From: Paraburkholderia madseniana
GTDB lineage: Bacteria > Pseudomonadota > Gammaproteobacteria > Burkholderiales > Burkholderiaceae
Reading direction: 5' to 3'
Length of the DNA stretch: 64,000 nucleotides
Assembly: GCF_009690905.1 (NCBI RefSeq)
Contig: NZ_VOSW01000022.1
Span: 1 to 64,000, forward strand
Shown: in pieces, positions 43,642 through 52,119 of the stretch
Numbering within the stretch: position 1 is the first letter of the stretch
Layout: the number at the start of each line of letters is the position of its first letter
Program-made: the position numbers and the translations under genes
The notes under the pieces: generated by a model
Told to the model about the DNA's origin: nothing
What the model saw: only the letters and a program-made list of their open reading frames with translations
The model's database searches: none

Positions 43642-44613
43642 TCAACCGGTCGGTTGCCCGCTCACGTGCCTGAACAACGCGTAGGCGATCGCGACATCTT
43701 CCAGTCCGAGTCCGATTGAGCGAAAGAAAACGTGCTGCCGCCAGGAGGGTTTCCTGGCCCTGCCGGATACGAGTTCGGGCAAATCGCCCAGAACGCTTTC
43801 CGGCGACCAGTCATGCAGTTGCGCCGCCAATTTCATTTCACCTGCGCTGGCGGGCGTGGTTCGCCGGTAGTCGCAATAGACGTCCATGTCTTGAATCCAC
43901 GCCGGTGGAATTTCATGCGCATTGACGACATTCGTGCTGATCGACGTGATGAGTGCCGGCTTGGTCAGCAGGTTGTCCGACAGTACAGGCGTGCCCGAGG
44001 AGGTGCACAACGCGACCACGTCGGCATCGCGCACGCAATCATCAAGCTGAGTGCAGATCCGCACACGCTCATGAAGGGCGACGATCTCTGCGCGCTTCGC
44101 CTCGTTGCTCGCAAGCTCGGGTGAAAACACATTGATCGCATCCCACGCTCGCAGCGGCGCAAGGTGGCGCAAATGCGCCTGCCCCACGGCACCCGCGCCG
44201 ACGATGGCGAGCCGGCGCGCGTTGGGTGCCGCAAGGTGTTCCACCGCAAGTGCCGTTGCGCCGGCGGTGCGCTCGATGGTGAGCAGACCCGCATCGCACC
44301 ACATCAAAGGTTGCCCCGTTTCCATCGACATCAGTGCGGTCCATGCCGTAATGACCGGTTTCGCTTCTGTCACGATGTACGGCGATATCTTTGCTCCAAA
44401 TACCTTGGCCTCCGCCATGACCCCGAGGTACGTAATGAAATCGCCAGTCCCTTGTGGAAACGGGGTGAAGGTCTGCGACGGCTGCACTGCGGAATCGTTC
44501 GCAAGCGAGAGAAACATGCGTGCCAACGCGCCGCGCACATCGAGGTGGGGCAGTGCTTTACGCACCGCGTCCTGCTGGACGATCAACGGGAATACTGTGT
44601 CTGTGCTGCTCAT
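43642..44613 (-). CDS. Ornithine cyclodeaminase-family dehydrogenase (DauB/LhpD-like)
   Basis: A 323-residue enzyme started at ATG 44613; the upstream extension to 44709 would cross the operator. Family features are KVFGAKI, TALMSMETGQPLMWCDAGLLT, TAGATALAVEHLAAP and the Rossmann motif LAIVGAGAVGQAHLR. Members include ornithine cyclodeaminase, pyrroline-2-carboxylate reductase and DauB, which reduces the imino acid formed from D-arginine. Given the YheO-type regulator and FAD dehydrogenase nearby, the DauB-like role is favoured. Confidence 0.88.
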   Translation of the reverse strand: MSSTDTVFPLIVQQDAVRKALPHLDVRGALARMFLSLANDSAVQPSQTFTPFPQGTGDFITYLGVMAEAKVFGAKISPYIVTEAKPVITAWTALMSMETGQPLMWCDAGLLTIERTAGATALAVEHLAAPNARRLAIVGAGAVGQAHLRHLAPLRAWDAINVFSPELASNEAKRAEIVALHERVRICTQLDDCVRDADVVALCTSSGTPVLSDNLLTKPALITSISTNVVNAHEIPPAWIQDMDVYCDYRRTTPASAGEMKLAAQLHDWSPESVLGDLPELVSGRARKPSWRQHVFFRSIGLGLEDVAIAYALFRHVSGQPTG

Positions 44614-44668
44614 GGGCCTGCTCTCCACATCGTTGCCGGCTAGCGGCGTCAGCGCAATTCTAAAGTCA

Positions 44669-44689
44669 AAAAGTCCAGTCTGGACTTTT
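44669..44689. promoter_or_regulatory. Perfect 21-base dyad operator
   Basis: Arms AAAAGTCCAG and CTGGACTTTT flank a single T. The site lies between the divergent cyclodeaminase-like (minus) and binding-protein (plus) genes. A looser copy, GTCCAGAATAGAC at 44718-44730, sits about 46 bases further. Confidence 0.6.
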
Positions 44690-44853
44690 ATTTTGAAAAT
44701 CGCTTGCATTTGTGAGTGTCCAGAATAGACTGTTGTTCCAGAACGAGTGTGAGAACAGGCCTTTTTGGCACCTCATGCGTCTTCTCGAGGTCGCGCCGTC
44801 AGTTACCGCCCCGTGCCCTAATTTTGTGAACCCCAATTTCATAGGGAACCATC

Positions 44854-45642
44854 ATGCGTCTGAAGCTTCCACTCTCACTTTTCGTCGCTGCCGCTCTAAT
44901 CGGTTCGGTTGGCACCGTCAGCGCCGAGACTCAAAGCACCTTGCGTTTCGGCATCGAGGCCGCGTATCCGCCGTTCGAAAGCAAGTCGCCGACGGGGCAA
45001 TTGCAGGGATTCGACGTTGACGTCGGCAACGCGGTCTGCGCGAAGATGGGCGTGAAATGCGAATGGGTGGAGAACTCGTTCGACGGCTTGATTCCCGCGT
45101 TGCAGGCGCGCAAATTCGATGTCATCAATTCCGCGATGAACATTACGGACAAGCGCAAACAGTCCATCGATTTCACGCCGCCGATCTACGTGGTGCCGAT
45201 CGTGATGGTGGCGAAGCGTGGTTCCCCCTTGTTGCCGGATGTGAAGAGCCTGCAGGGCAAACGCGTCGGCGTTCTGCAGGGATCGTCGCAGGAAGATTTC
45301 CTTAAGCTCCACTGGGCGAATGCCGGCGTATCGATCGTTTCGTACCAGGACCAGGATCAGGTGTACGCCGACCTCGTTGCCGGACGCCTGGATGCCGCCG
45401 TCCAGGAAGCGCAGACTGTTGAGGATGGTTTCCTGAACAAGCCGTCAGGCCATGACTATGCGATTGTCGGCCAGCCGCTCAGCGATCCGGCAACGCTTGG
45501 CGAAGGCACGGGCTTCGGCTTGCGCAAGGGCGACAAGGCGTTGGCCGGAAAGATCGATGCTGCGCTCGCCGCACTAAAGAAAGACGGCACGCTCAGCAAC
45601 CTGTCGCAGAAGTATTTCAAGCGCGACATCATCGCGAAGTAA
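44854..45642 (+). CDS. Periplasmic amino-acid-binding protein (HisJ/ArtJ type)
   Basis: A 262-residue exported protein with signal peptide 1-24 ending TVSAE. The family-3 solute-binding fold shows LRFGIEAAYPPFESKSPTGQLQGFDVDVGNAVCAKMG and QEAQTVEDGFLNKPSG. Such proteins bind basic amino acids (arginine, lysine, ornithine) or others. No permease or ATPase follows, so it must serve a transporter encoded elsewhere. The next gene, 64 bases on, is a D-amino-acid dehydrogenase. Confidence 0.92.
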   Translation: MRLKLPLSLFVAAALIGSVGTVSAETQSTLRFGIEAAYPPFESKSPTGQLQGFDVDVGNAVCAKMGVKCEWVENSFDGLIPALQARKFDVINSAMNITDKRKQSIDFTPPIYVVPIVMVAKRGSPLLPDVKSLQGKRVGVLQGSSQEDFLKLHWANAGVSIVSYQDQDQVYADLVAGRLDAAVQEAQTVEDGFLNKPSGHDYAIVGQPLSDPATLGEGTGFGLRKGDKALAGKIDAALAALKKDGTLSNLSQKYFKRDIIAK

Positions 45643-45706
45643 CCGGTTCATGACCCGATGCGAGCCGATTCGCATCGGAATCCGAAATGAACATTCGAGC
45701 GAGCTT

Positions 45707-46948
45707 ATGGATTTCGATGTGATCGTGCTGGGAGCCGGGATTGTCGGCGTGTCGTCCGCGCTGCATCTGCAGGATCGCGGCCGCCGCGTGGGGCTCGTCG
45801 ATCGACGCGGCCCCGGCGAAGAGACCAGCTTTGGCAATGCCGGCCTGATCGAAAGTTCGTCGGTGGTTCCTTACGGCTTTCCGCGCGATCTCGGTACGCT
45901 GCTGCGCTACCTGCGCAATCGGTCGACCGATCTTTACTGGGACTACAGGGCGCTGCCGTCGTTCGCGACGTGGCTGGCGCGATTCTGGTGGGAGTCGTCT
46001 CCCGAGCGGCTCGAAGCTGCCGCGCGCGATATGTTGCCGTTGATCCGGCGAAGCGTCGCCGAGCACGACGTGCTGATCGAGCGTGCCGGCCTCCAAAGTC
46101 TCGCGCACGACGGCGGCTGGATCGAGGCATTTCGCACCCGCTCGGAATATGAACGGCAGGCATCAGCCGCCGAAGTCACGGCGAGGACATACGGATTGCG
46201 CGTGGTGCCGTGCGATGCCGATGCACTGGTGGCGCATGAACCCGGTATCGCGCCGGGTTTTAGCGGCGCATTGCATTGGCAGGACCCGAAGAGCATCTCC
46301 AATCCGGGTGCGTTGACGAAGGGCTACGCGCGACTGTTCGAGGAGGGCGGCGGCGCGCTGCTCACCGGCGAGGCGGTCACGGTGCGTCAGGAAGCCGATG
46401 CATGGACTGTTCAGACGTCGCAAGGCAGGATCAGTGCGAAAGAGGTGGTCGTAGCGCTTGGCCCTTGGTCCGACAAGGTCTTTGAGCCGCTCGGATATCG
46501 GATACCGCTACGGGCAAAGCGCGGCTATCACATGCACTACGAGGCTACGAAATCGATGCTCTCGATACCGCTGGTCGACACGGAAAAAGGGTATGTGGTC
46601 GCGCCTATGCAAGGTCGCCTGCGGCTGACCACCGGCGTGGAAATCGCCCGACGCGATGCGCCACCGACTGGCGTTCAACTGGAACGCGCGGAAGCCGTTG
46701 CCCGGCCGATATTCGGTCTGGGCCGCCGCCTCGATGACGCGCCATGGCTCGGGTTGCGGCCCTGTACGCCCGACATGCGGCCTGTCATTGGGCGCGCGCC
46801 TCGCCATCGAGGGTTGTGGTTCTCGTTTGGGCATAACCATCACGGATTGACGCTCGGTCCCGTGACAGGCCGTTTGCTCGCAGAAATGATGACGGGTGGC
46901 GAGCCTTTTACCGATCCCCATCCGTTTCGTCCCGAGCGATTCCGATAG
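45707..46948 (+). CDS. FAD-dependent D-amino-acid dehydrogenase (DadA/DauA-like)
   Basis: A 413-residue flavoprotein, start at ATG 45707 directly before MDFDVIVLGAGIVGVSSALHL, the FAD motif. ETSFGNAGLIESSSVVP is the recognisable second motif of DadA-type dehydrogenases. The C-terminus has SFGHNHHGLTLGPVTGRLLAEMM. The enzyme oxidises a D-amino acid to the imino acid, passing electrons to the membrane chain. With the cyclodeaminase-like and YheO-like genes it matches the set known as DauA, DauB and DauR. Confidence 0.9.
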   Translation: MDFDVIVLGAGIVGVSSALHLQDRGRRVGLVDRRGPGEETSFGNAGLIESSSVVPYGFPRDLGTLLRYLRNRSTDLYWDYRALPSFATWLARFWWESSPERLEAAARDMLPLIRRSVAEHDVLIERAGLQSLAHDGGWIEAFRTRSEYERQASAAEVTARTYGLRVVPCDADALVAHEPGIAPGFSGALHWQDPKSISNPGALTKGYARLFEEGGGALLTGEAVTVRQEADAWTVQTSQGRISAKEVVVALGPWSDKVFEPLGYRIPLRAKRGYHMHYEATKSMLSIPLVDTEKGYVVAPMQGRLRLTTGVEIARRDAPPTGVQLERAEAVARPIFGLGRRLDDAPWLGLRPCTPDMRPVIGRAPRHRGLWFSFGHNHHGLTLGPVTGRLLAEMMTGGEPFTDPHPFRPERFR

Positions 46949-47019
46949 AGGGCGTGGCGGACCCGCTTCATCGATAAGTCAACTGCGTAACGAATCGCGC
47001 GAGCCGGAATGCACGCTGC

Positions 47020-47991
47020 CTACAGTCCCTTCAGGAACGCAACCAGCAGATCGCTCACTTCTGCCGCACGCTCGCGCTGAATCCAATGACCCGCGCCATC
47101 GAGAATATGACATCCACGCAGTCCGGGCAGTACGCGTGCCAGATTCGCGATACGGGCCTGCGCGCCCGGAAACTTAAGGACGTCGTCTTTCGCGCCGGCC
47201 ACGAATAGCGAAGGCTGCCGGATCACGCAGCCCCGCCACGCGGCCATGAGTTCCGACGAGCGCCGAATGCTGCGGTACCAGTTCAGCCCGCCTCTGAAGC
47301 CAGTGCGCGCGAATTCGCCCGCCACGTAGGCGATTTCTTCACTGCTTAGCCAGGCAGGCAGCGTCTCGGGGTCCACTGTGTTGTCGAGAAAACCTGTGCC
47401 GGGCGCGAGTATGCCCGCCACCACGTGGTCGGGCCCATCGCCCGACATGCTGAACGTGACGCGTCGAATGGTGGCTTCGGGATCAGCCTCGAACTCGCGC
47501 TCAGCGATGCCGGGTGTCTGGAAATGCTGCATATAGAACGTTTGGACACCTTGCCGCTCCAGCGCACTGAGCAAGTCCTCCCGCGCAGGCGGATGGAACG
47601 GCACGCTCATGCCGACGACGGCACGGAACAGATCGGGCCGCAACATCGCCGCGTTCCAGGCCACCGGCGCGCCCCAGTCGTGGCCGACGATCACCGCCTC
47701 GCTCTCGCCGAGAACATTGACGAGTTCGACCATGTCGCCGACGAGATGCAGCATCGTGTACGACTCCGCGTCTGGCGGCGCGTCGGTGCCGCCATAGCCA
47801 CGCATGTCGGGCGCGACTGCCCGGAAACCGGCGGCTGACAGCGCCGCCAACTGGTGCCGCCAGGCGTACCAGGACTCCGGAAATCCATGACATAGCAGCA
47901 CCAGCGGGCCGCTGCCCTGGCTGGCCACACGCATGCGCAGTGCACCTACCTGCAACGTCTCGAGGCGAAGTTCGTGCAAGGTTTGCTCCAT
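47020..47991 (-). CDS. Alpha/beta hydrolase, epoxide-hydrolase-like
   Basis: A 323-residue protein of the soluble epoxide-hydrolase branch: oxyanion HGFPESWYAWR, nucleophile Asp in VGHDWGAPVAW, late Asp/His in GAGHWIQRE. It lies 33 bases after the MurA paralogue and in the same direction, so probably co-transcribed. Haloalkane dehalogenase or fluoroacetate dehalogenase activity is an alternative in the same family. Confidence 0.9.
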   Translation of the reverse strand: MEQTLHELRLETLQVGALRMRVASQGSGPLVLLCHGFPESWYAWRHQLAALSAAGFRAVAPDMRGYGGTDAPPDAESYTMLHLVGDMVELVNVLGESEAVIVGHDWGAPVAWNAAMLRPDLFRAVVGMSVPFHPPAREDLLSALERQGVQTFYMQHFQTPGIAEREFEADPEATIRRVTFSMSGDGPDHVVAGILAPGTGFLDNTVDPETLPAWLSSEEIAYVAGEFARTGFRGGLNWYRSIRRSSELMAAWRGCVIRQPSLFVAGAKDDVLKFPGAQARIANLARVLPGLRGCHILDGAGHWIQRERAAEVSDLLVAFLKGL

Positions 47992-48024
47992 GATGTTCGG
48001 GTTCCGGTGGATCGCCTTAGACGA

Positions 48025-49326
48025 TCATTCGCTGCTGGTCCATTCCACGCGTGCGCCCACCGAGCGCAGGTTTTCCACAAAATTGGGGTGTGCGCGGCGG
48101 ATCGGCAGCGCATTGGTGATTTCCGAGCGCCCCTCGATACTCGCGGCGACCATGAGCAACGCGATTGCCACGCGAATGATGTACGGACTCTCGACCTTCG
48201 CTGGGCTTAACTGAAGTCCGCCGAAAGTGATCAAACGATGAGGGTCCGACAGGAACACGTGAGCCCCGAACTTGGAGAGTTCAACGGACCAGCCCATCGC
48301 GCCGTCATAGACCTTGTTCCAGAACATCGCGCTGCCTTCCGCCTTCACGCCAAGCGCGATGAAGATGGGGAGCAGATCGACGGGCAGATACGGCCAGGGC
48401 GCCGCTTCTACCTTGGTGAGAATATTCTGGGTGAACGGGCGGCGCACTCGCAATGGGCCTTCGCGAACGGCGTGCGACCAGCCATCGCGATGCTCCACCT
48501 GCACGCCGAACTTCGCGAAGGTTCGGTCGATCAGCGGGAACTGATCGGGCGCGCTGTTTTTGACCTTGATGTCGCCCCCGGTGATCGCACCAAGCGCGAG
48601 AAAGGTCGCGATCTCGTGGAAATCCTCGCTGAACCGGAACTCGCCGCCGCCGAGTTTATGGCCGCCTTCTACGCTCAGGCGCGATGTGCCAATGCCGTCG
48701 ATCGGGACACCCAGCATGGCCAGAAAACGGCAAAACTCCTGCACATGCGGTTCCGATGCTGCATTGACCAAGGTCGACGTACCGTTGGCCGACGCCGCGC
48801 AAAGCACGAAATTCTCAGTGGTGGTGACCGACGCGTAGTCCAGCCAATGATGATTCGCCGCCATTTGAGTGGCCGCGCGCACGATCAGCGAGTCGGTGGT
48901 GCGCTCGATGCTCGCGCCGAAGCGCTCGAATACCTCAACGTGCGGATCGATCTCGCGCACGCCCAGCGTGCAGCCCTTCACGTCGTTCTCCAGACGTGCA
49001 ACGCCGAAACGCGCCAGCAGCGGCGGCACCAGCATGATCGAAGAACGCATCTCCTCGGGCAGCCTGTGCGCGACGGGATCGAAGGACGTGGCGTGGTGAT
49101 GCAAATCGAGAATGCCGGTGGCAAAGTCCATCGACACGTTGCTGCCGAGCGTGCGAAAGATCTCGAGGATCTTCTTGACATCGGTAATCTCGGGTACGCC
49201 GATGAGACGCAGTGGCTGGTCGGTCAGCAGCGTGGCACAAAGGATAGGCAGGACAGCGTTCTTGTTGGCGGATGGCACGATCTCGCCGCGTAACGGGAGA
49301 CCGCCATGTACGATCAGGTTCGACAT
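48025..49326 (-). CDS. murA: UDP-N-acetylglucosamine 1-carboxyvinyltransferase paralogue (MurA family)
   Basis: A 433-residue EPSP-synthase-fold protein. It has the Lys-Asn pair (SANKNA, normally SGAKNA), the loop Cys (KGCTLGVRE, normally GGCAIGARP), the Asp of LPVDLL (normally FPTDMQ), and late Arg residues (YIIRVA, RRAHPNF). The usual Arg in FENRF is Lys here (FWNKV). These changes mark a divergent second copy, not the housekeeping enzyme, whose gene normally sits with cell-division or histidine genes. It may act on UDP-GlcNAc or a related nucleotide sugar. The loop Cys that fosfomycin alkylates is retained. Confidence 0.88.
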   Translation of the reverse strand: MSNLIVHGGLPLRGEIVPSANKNAVLPILCATLLTDQPLRLIGVPEITDVKKILEIFRTLGSNVSMDFATGILDLHHHATSFDPVAHRLPEEMRSSIMLVPPLLARFGVARLENDVKGCTLGVREIDPHVEVFERFGASIERTTDSLIVRAATQMAANHHWLDYASVTTTENFVLCAASANGTSTLVNAASEPHVQEFCRFLAMLGVPIDGIGTSRLSVEGGHKLGGGEFRFSEDFHEIATFLALGAITGGDIKVKNSAPDQFPLIDRTFAKFGVQVEHRDGWSHAVREGPLRVRRPFTQNILTKVEAAPWPYLPVDLLPIFIALGVKAEGSAMFWNKVYDGAMGWSVELSKFGAHVFLSDPHRLITFGGLQLSPAKVESPYIIRVAIALLMVAASIEGRSEITNALPIRRAHPNFVENLRSVGARVEWTSSE

Positions 49327-49367
49327 GTTCGGGAGAGAGCTGGTGGATTGAGAAGCGAGGCCACTAT

Positions 49368-49386
49368 CATGCCATTGGATGGCATG
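49368..49386. promoter_or_regulatory. Inverted repeat upstream of the MurA paralogue
   Basis: CATGCCAT-N3-ATGGCATG is a perfect 8-3-8 inverted repeat, 42 bases upstream of the start codon. It is a candidate operator for regulated expression of this copy. Confidence 0.45.
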
Positions 49387-49455
49387 CGGAGGATGTTTCG
49401 GGATTCCGGGGCGGTTTTTTTATTGTCGCTTCTTAAAACAGTCTATCCAGCATCT

Positions 49456-49473
49456 CGCGGGCATTGGCCCGCG
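49456..49473 (-). terminator. Hairpin after the NADP-oxidoreductase gene
   Basis: CGCGGGC and GCCCGCG form a 7-bp stem with a 4-base loop, 16 bases beyond the stop of the leftward oxidoreductase. No T-run follows on that strand. Confidence 0.35.
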
Positions 49474-49488
49474 ACCGGTCCAAGCCTT

Positions 49489-50493
49489 CTATTGGATCTT
49501 GATGACAACCTTACCCTTTACACGCCCGGTTTCGACGTAAGCCAAGGCCTCGTTGGTTGCCGCAAACGGGAAGATCCGATCGATCACCGGTCGTATGGAT
49601 CCTGCATCGATCAGTGCAGCGATCCGGCTCAGTTGGTCCCCGCTGGCGCGCATGAACACAAATGAATAACTGACGTCATGACGTTTTGCAGTTTTCCGGA
49701 TGCGATAGCTCAAAAGACGCATCACCATTTTCAGGAACCACGAAGCGCCCATCTCTTTGGCAAAGTCGGGATCGGGCGGTCCCGCGATCCCGATGAGTTT
49801 GCCACCCGGCTTGAGCACGCGCAGTGACTTCTTGAGCGTATCGCCGCCCTGCGTGTCGAACACCAGATCGTAACCTTTGAGGATGTCAGCAAAGTCGTCT
49901 TTTTTGTAATCGACGACGATATCCGCACCGAGTTGCTTCACCAGTTCGGCATTGCGCGCGCTCGTTGTCGTCGCGACGGTCGCGCCCACATGTTTCGCCA
50001 GTTGAATGGCGAATGTGCCGACGCCGCCCGAGCCAGCATGGATCAACACTTTCTGCCCTTTCTTGAGTTGTCCTTTTTCGATTAGCGCCTGCCACGCGGT
50101 CAAGCCTACCAGCGGAATCGAGGCTGCTTCTTCCATGGCGAGTGATTTGGGCTTCAACGCCACGCCGTCTTCTTTGACGGCAATGAATTCCGCGAAAGTG
50201 CCAATGCGATCTTTATGCGGTCGGGCATAGACTTCATCGCCTGGCTTGAATTGCCGAACGCGCGATCCAACACGGACCACCACCCCGGCCAGGTCGTTGC
50301 CCAGAATCAGCGGCAAACGATAGGGCAGAATGAGCTTGAACTCGCCGTCCCTGATTTTGGCATCGAGCGGATTCACGCCCGCGGCGTGGATCCGGATCAA
50401 TACGTCGTCCTCACGCGGCTCCGGGACCGGCATTTCGCCGGCTCGCAAGTCATTCTTGCGGCCATATCGATCGACAACAAATGCCTTCATCAT
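49489..50493 (-). CDS. NADP-dependent quinone/alcohol oxidoreductase (MDR, zinc-free)
   Basis: A 334-residue medium-chain dehydrogenase/reductase. The GroES-like N-domain includes VNPLDAKIRDG and LGNDLAGVVVRVG. The cofactor domain has VLIHAGSGGVGTFAIQLAKHVGA. No zinc-binding Cys cluster is seen, as in quinone oxidoreductases. It is downstream of the SDR and TetR genes on the same strand and probably in their regulon; the gap to the SDR is 91 bases. It may detoxify quinones or enones. Confidence 0.92.
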   Translation of the reverse strand: MMKAFVVDRYGRKNDLRAGEMPVPEPREDDVLIRIHAAGVNPLDAKIRDGEFKLILPYRLPLILGNDLAGVVVRVGSRVRQFKPGDEVYARPHKDRIGTFAEFIAVKEDGVALKPKSLAMEEAASIPLVGLTAWQALIEKGQLKKGQKVLIHAGSGGVGTFAIQLAKHVGATVATTTSARNAELVKQLGADIVVDYKKDDFADILKGYDLVFDTQGGDTLKKSLRVLKPGGKLIGIAGPPDPDFAKEMGASWFLKMVMRLLSYRIRKTAKRHDVSYSFVFMRASGDQLSRIAALIDAGSIRPVIDRIFPFAATNEALAYVETGRVKGKVVIKIQ

Positions 50494-50584
50494 GTTTCCT
50501 TGTACGTTTCTCGTTGAGTCAGGGTGCTTCGCGGACAGTAGCGGGGATGTAGCGCTCTAGCTCGATGGCAACGCAGTCATGCCG

Positions 50585-51394
50585 TTAAGTTTGAAGTCGA
50601 AGGTCTTTGCGAATACCTGCATCCACAAGGCCGGCGGGCGCAAACCTGCGCAGCAATCGCAGACGGGCGGCGAGTCCACCGGCTGTATAGCGAAGTTTCG
50701 GGCGAGCCGCGATGGCGGCGTGCAGTACGGTCTCGGCCACGACTTCGGGACCGTCAGCGCTCTCGACGACCTCTTTCACACGCCTCGCGATGGCCGTGCG
50801 TATCTCAAGGTAGTCGTCGAGGGGAGCGTCCGGCTCCATGAAGTTCGCGTCGAAAGGCGTCTTGATGTAGGCGGGCTCAATGACGGAGACCCGGATGCCC
50901 ATCGTGCGCAACTCATGATCGAGCGATTCCGAATAGCCCGCGACCGCATGCTTGGTGGCGGAATACAGCGCCATATAGGGCATGGGTAAGAAACCCAGCA
51001 CAGAGCCGATGTTGATGATGCGGCCGCTGCCTTGCTGCCGCATATGGGGCACCACGGCACGCGTCATGCGGACGATTCCGAAGAAGTTCGTATCGAAGAT
51101 CGCGCGGGCCTGGTCAATCGAACTCTCTTCTGCAGCGGCAGGGGCCACGCCGAAACCAGCGTTGTTCACCAGCAGGTCGATGCGGCCGTGCAGGCGCAGT
51201 ACTTCCTTGACGGCAGCTTCGACCGATTCATCGCTAGTCACGTCCAGGGGCAGCATCTCGAACGTCCGTTGGCCGGCCTGTGCGCCGCGCCGGCTGGTGC
51301 CGTAGACCTTGTATCCGGCCTTCGTGAGCCGCTTGGCCGTGGCTTCGCCGATTCCTGACGAGGCGCCCGTAACGAGCGCTATTCCAGTTTCCAT
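50585..51394 (-). CDS. SDR-family oxidoreductase
   Basis: A 269-residue classical SDR with TGASSGIG at residues 10-17, NNAGFG, YSATKHA and VIEPAYIKTPF. Cys, Arg and Gly-rich GTSRRGAQAG after beta-2 points to NADPH. Similar ones reduce ketones or aldehydes and are often paired with TetR. AAGGA precedes its ATG. The operator at 51454-51475 lies 60 bases upstream, between it and tetR. Confidence 0.92.
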   Translation of the reverse strand: METGIALVTGASSGIGEATAKRLTKAGYKVYGTSRRGAQAGQRTFEMLPLDVTSDESVEAAVKEVLRLHGRIDLLVNNAGFGVAPAAAEESSIDQARAIFDTNFFGIVRMTRAVVPHMRQQGSGRIINIGSVLGFLPMPYMALYSATKHAVAGYSESLDHELRTMGIRVSVIEPAYIKTPFDANFMEPDAPLDDYLEIRTAIARRVKEVVESADGPEVVAETVLHAAIAARPKLRYTAGGLAARLRLLRRFAPAGLVDAGIRKDLRLQT

Positions 51395-51453
51395 GATGTC
51401 CTTCCGATATTGAGGGATGTCTTTAGGTGCTTGCTTGAGTGTTCATCTCGCAA

Positions 51454-51475
51454 AAATATGATGTTCATCATATTT
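51454..51475. promoter_or_regulatory. TetR operator before the SDR gene
   Basis: Arms AAATATGATG and CATCATATTT flank two Ts, a perfect 10-2-10 inverted repeat. Its core ATGATG-N2-CATCAT recurs at 52106-52119 over the tetR start. Confidence 0.65.
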
Positions 51476-51510
51476 CCGGTCCAACAAAAACCGGCACCGG
51501 GCCGGTGGAT

Positions 51511-52107
51511 TTACGCGTCAGTGGGCGCGAGTTTTTTCAATGCGGCTTCAAGAAAATTTTCCGACAGTTTGGGGTCGTCGACGGCACGCGCCAGCACCAT
51601 GGTGCCAACCATGGTGGCCGCCGTGACAAGCGCCTGCTCATGCGCGCCTGGCTGACCCCAATCGGGCAACTGGCGCGCAATGACATCGATCATCTCCTTG
51701 ATGCGGCGGGTGGCTGCGCGCCGCACGACCGGCGCCTGGCGCGGCATCTCGGAGCCAAGGGCGGAGACCGGGCAGCCATTCTCTATGTCTTCGCAATGTT
51801 CCTTCGACAGATACGCGCGCACCATCGACGGCAACGCTTCCTCTGGCGGTACGGAGGCGGCGATATGTTCCGAGAGCGCGACGGCTTCAGCACCGGCGCG
51901 GTCAGCGGCTTCGGCAAGCAGCACCTCGCGCGACGGGAAGTGGGAATAGAAGCCGCCATGCGTCAGGCCGGCCTCCTTCATGATGTCGGCCACTCCTGTG
52001 CCGTCGTATCCGCTGCGCCGGATCGCGCGCGCGGCGACTTCGACGATGCGCTCGTGCGTGATTTCTTTGCGGCTGGCAGCCTTCCGATTGATTGATGGCT
52101 TTTTCAT
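51511..52107 (-). CDS. TetR-family transcriptional regulator
   Basis: A 198-residue regulator, started at ATG 52107 (52119 is possible). The helix-turn-helix spans about residues 18-62 (VADIMKEAGLTHGGFYSHFPSREVLLAEA). The C-terminal ligand domain includes a Cys pair region, EHCEDIENGCPVSALGSE, typical of the NemR-like group, whose cysteines sense electrophiles. It probably represses the SDR and oxidoreductase genes downstream and itself. The ATGATG-N2-CATCAT site at its start codon supports autoregulation. Confidence 0.92.
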   Translation of the reverse strand: MKKPSINRKAASRKEITHERIVEVAARAIRRSGYDGTGVADIMKEAGLTHGGFYSHFPSREVLLAEAADRAGAEAVALSEHIAASVPPEEALPSMVRAYLSKEHCEDIENGCPVSALGSEMPRQAPVVRRAATRRIKEMIDVIARQLPDWGQPGAHEQALVTAATMVGTMVLARAVDDPKLSENFLEAALKKLAPTDA

Positions 52108-52119
52108 GATGACCATCAT
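52106..52119. promoter_or_regulatory. TetR operator at the tetR start codon
   Basis: ATGATG-N2-CATCAT is a perfect 6-2-6 inverted repeat that overlaps the tetR start region, matching the core of the site at 51454-51475. Confidence 0.55.

Noticed and set aside
48025-49326. Call as EPSP synthase (aroA)
   Set aside because: The pattern of SANKNA, GCTLGVRE and the length fits the MurA side of the fold rather than shikimate enzymes.
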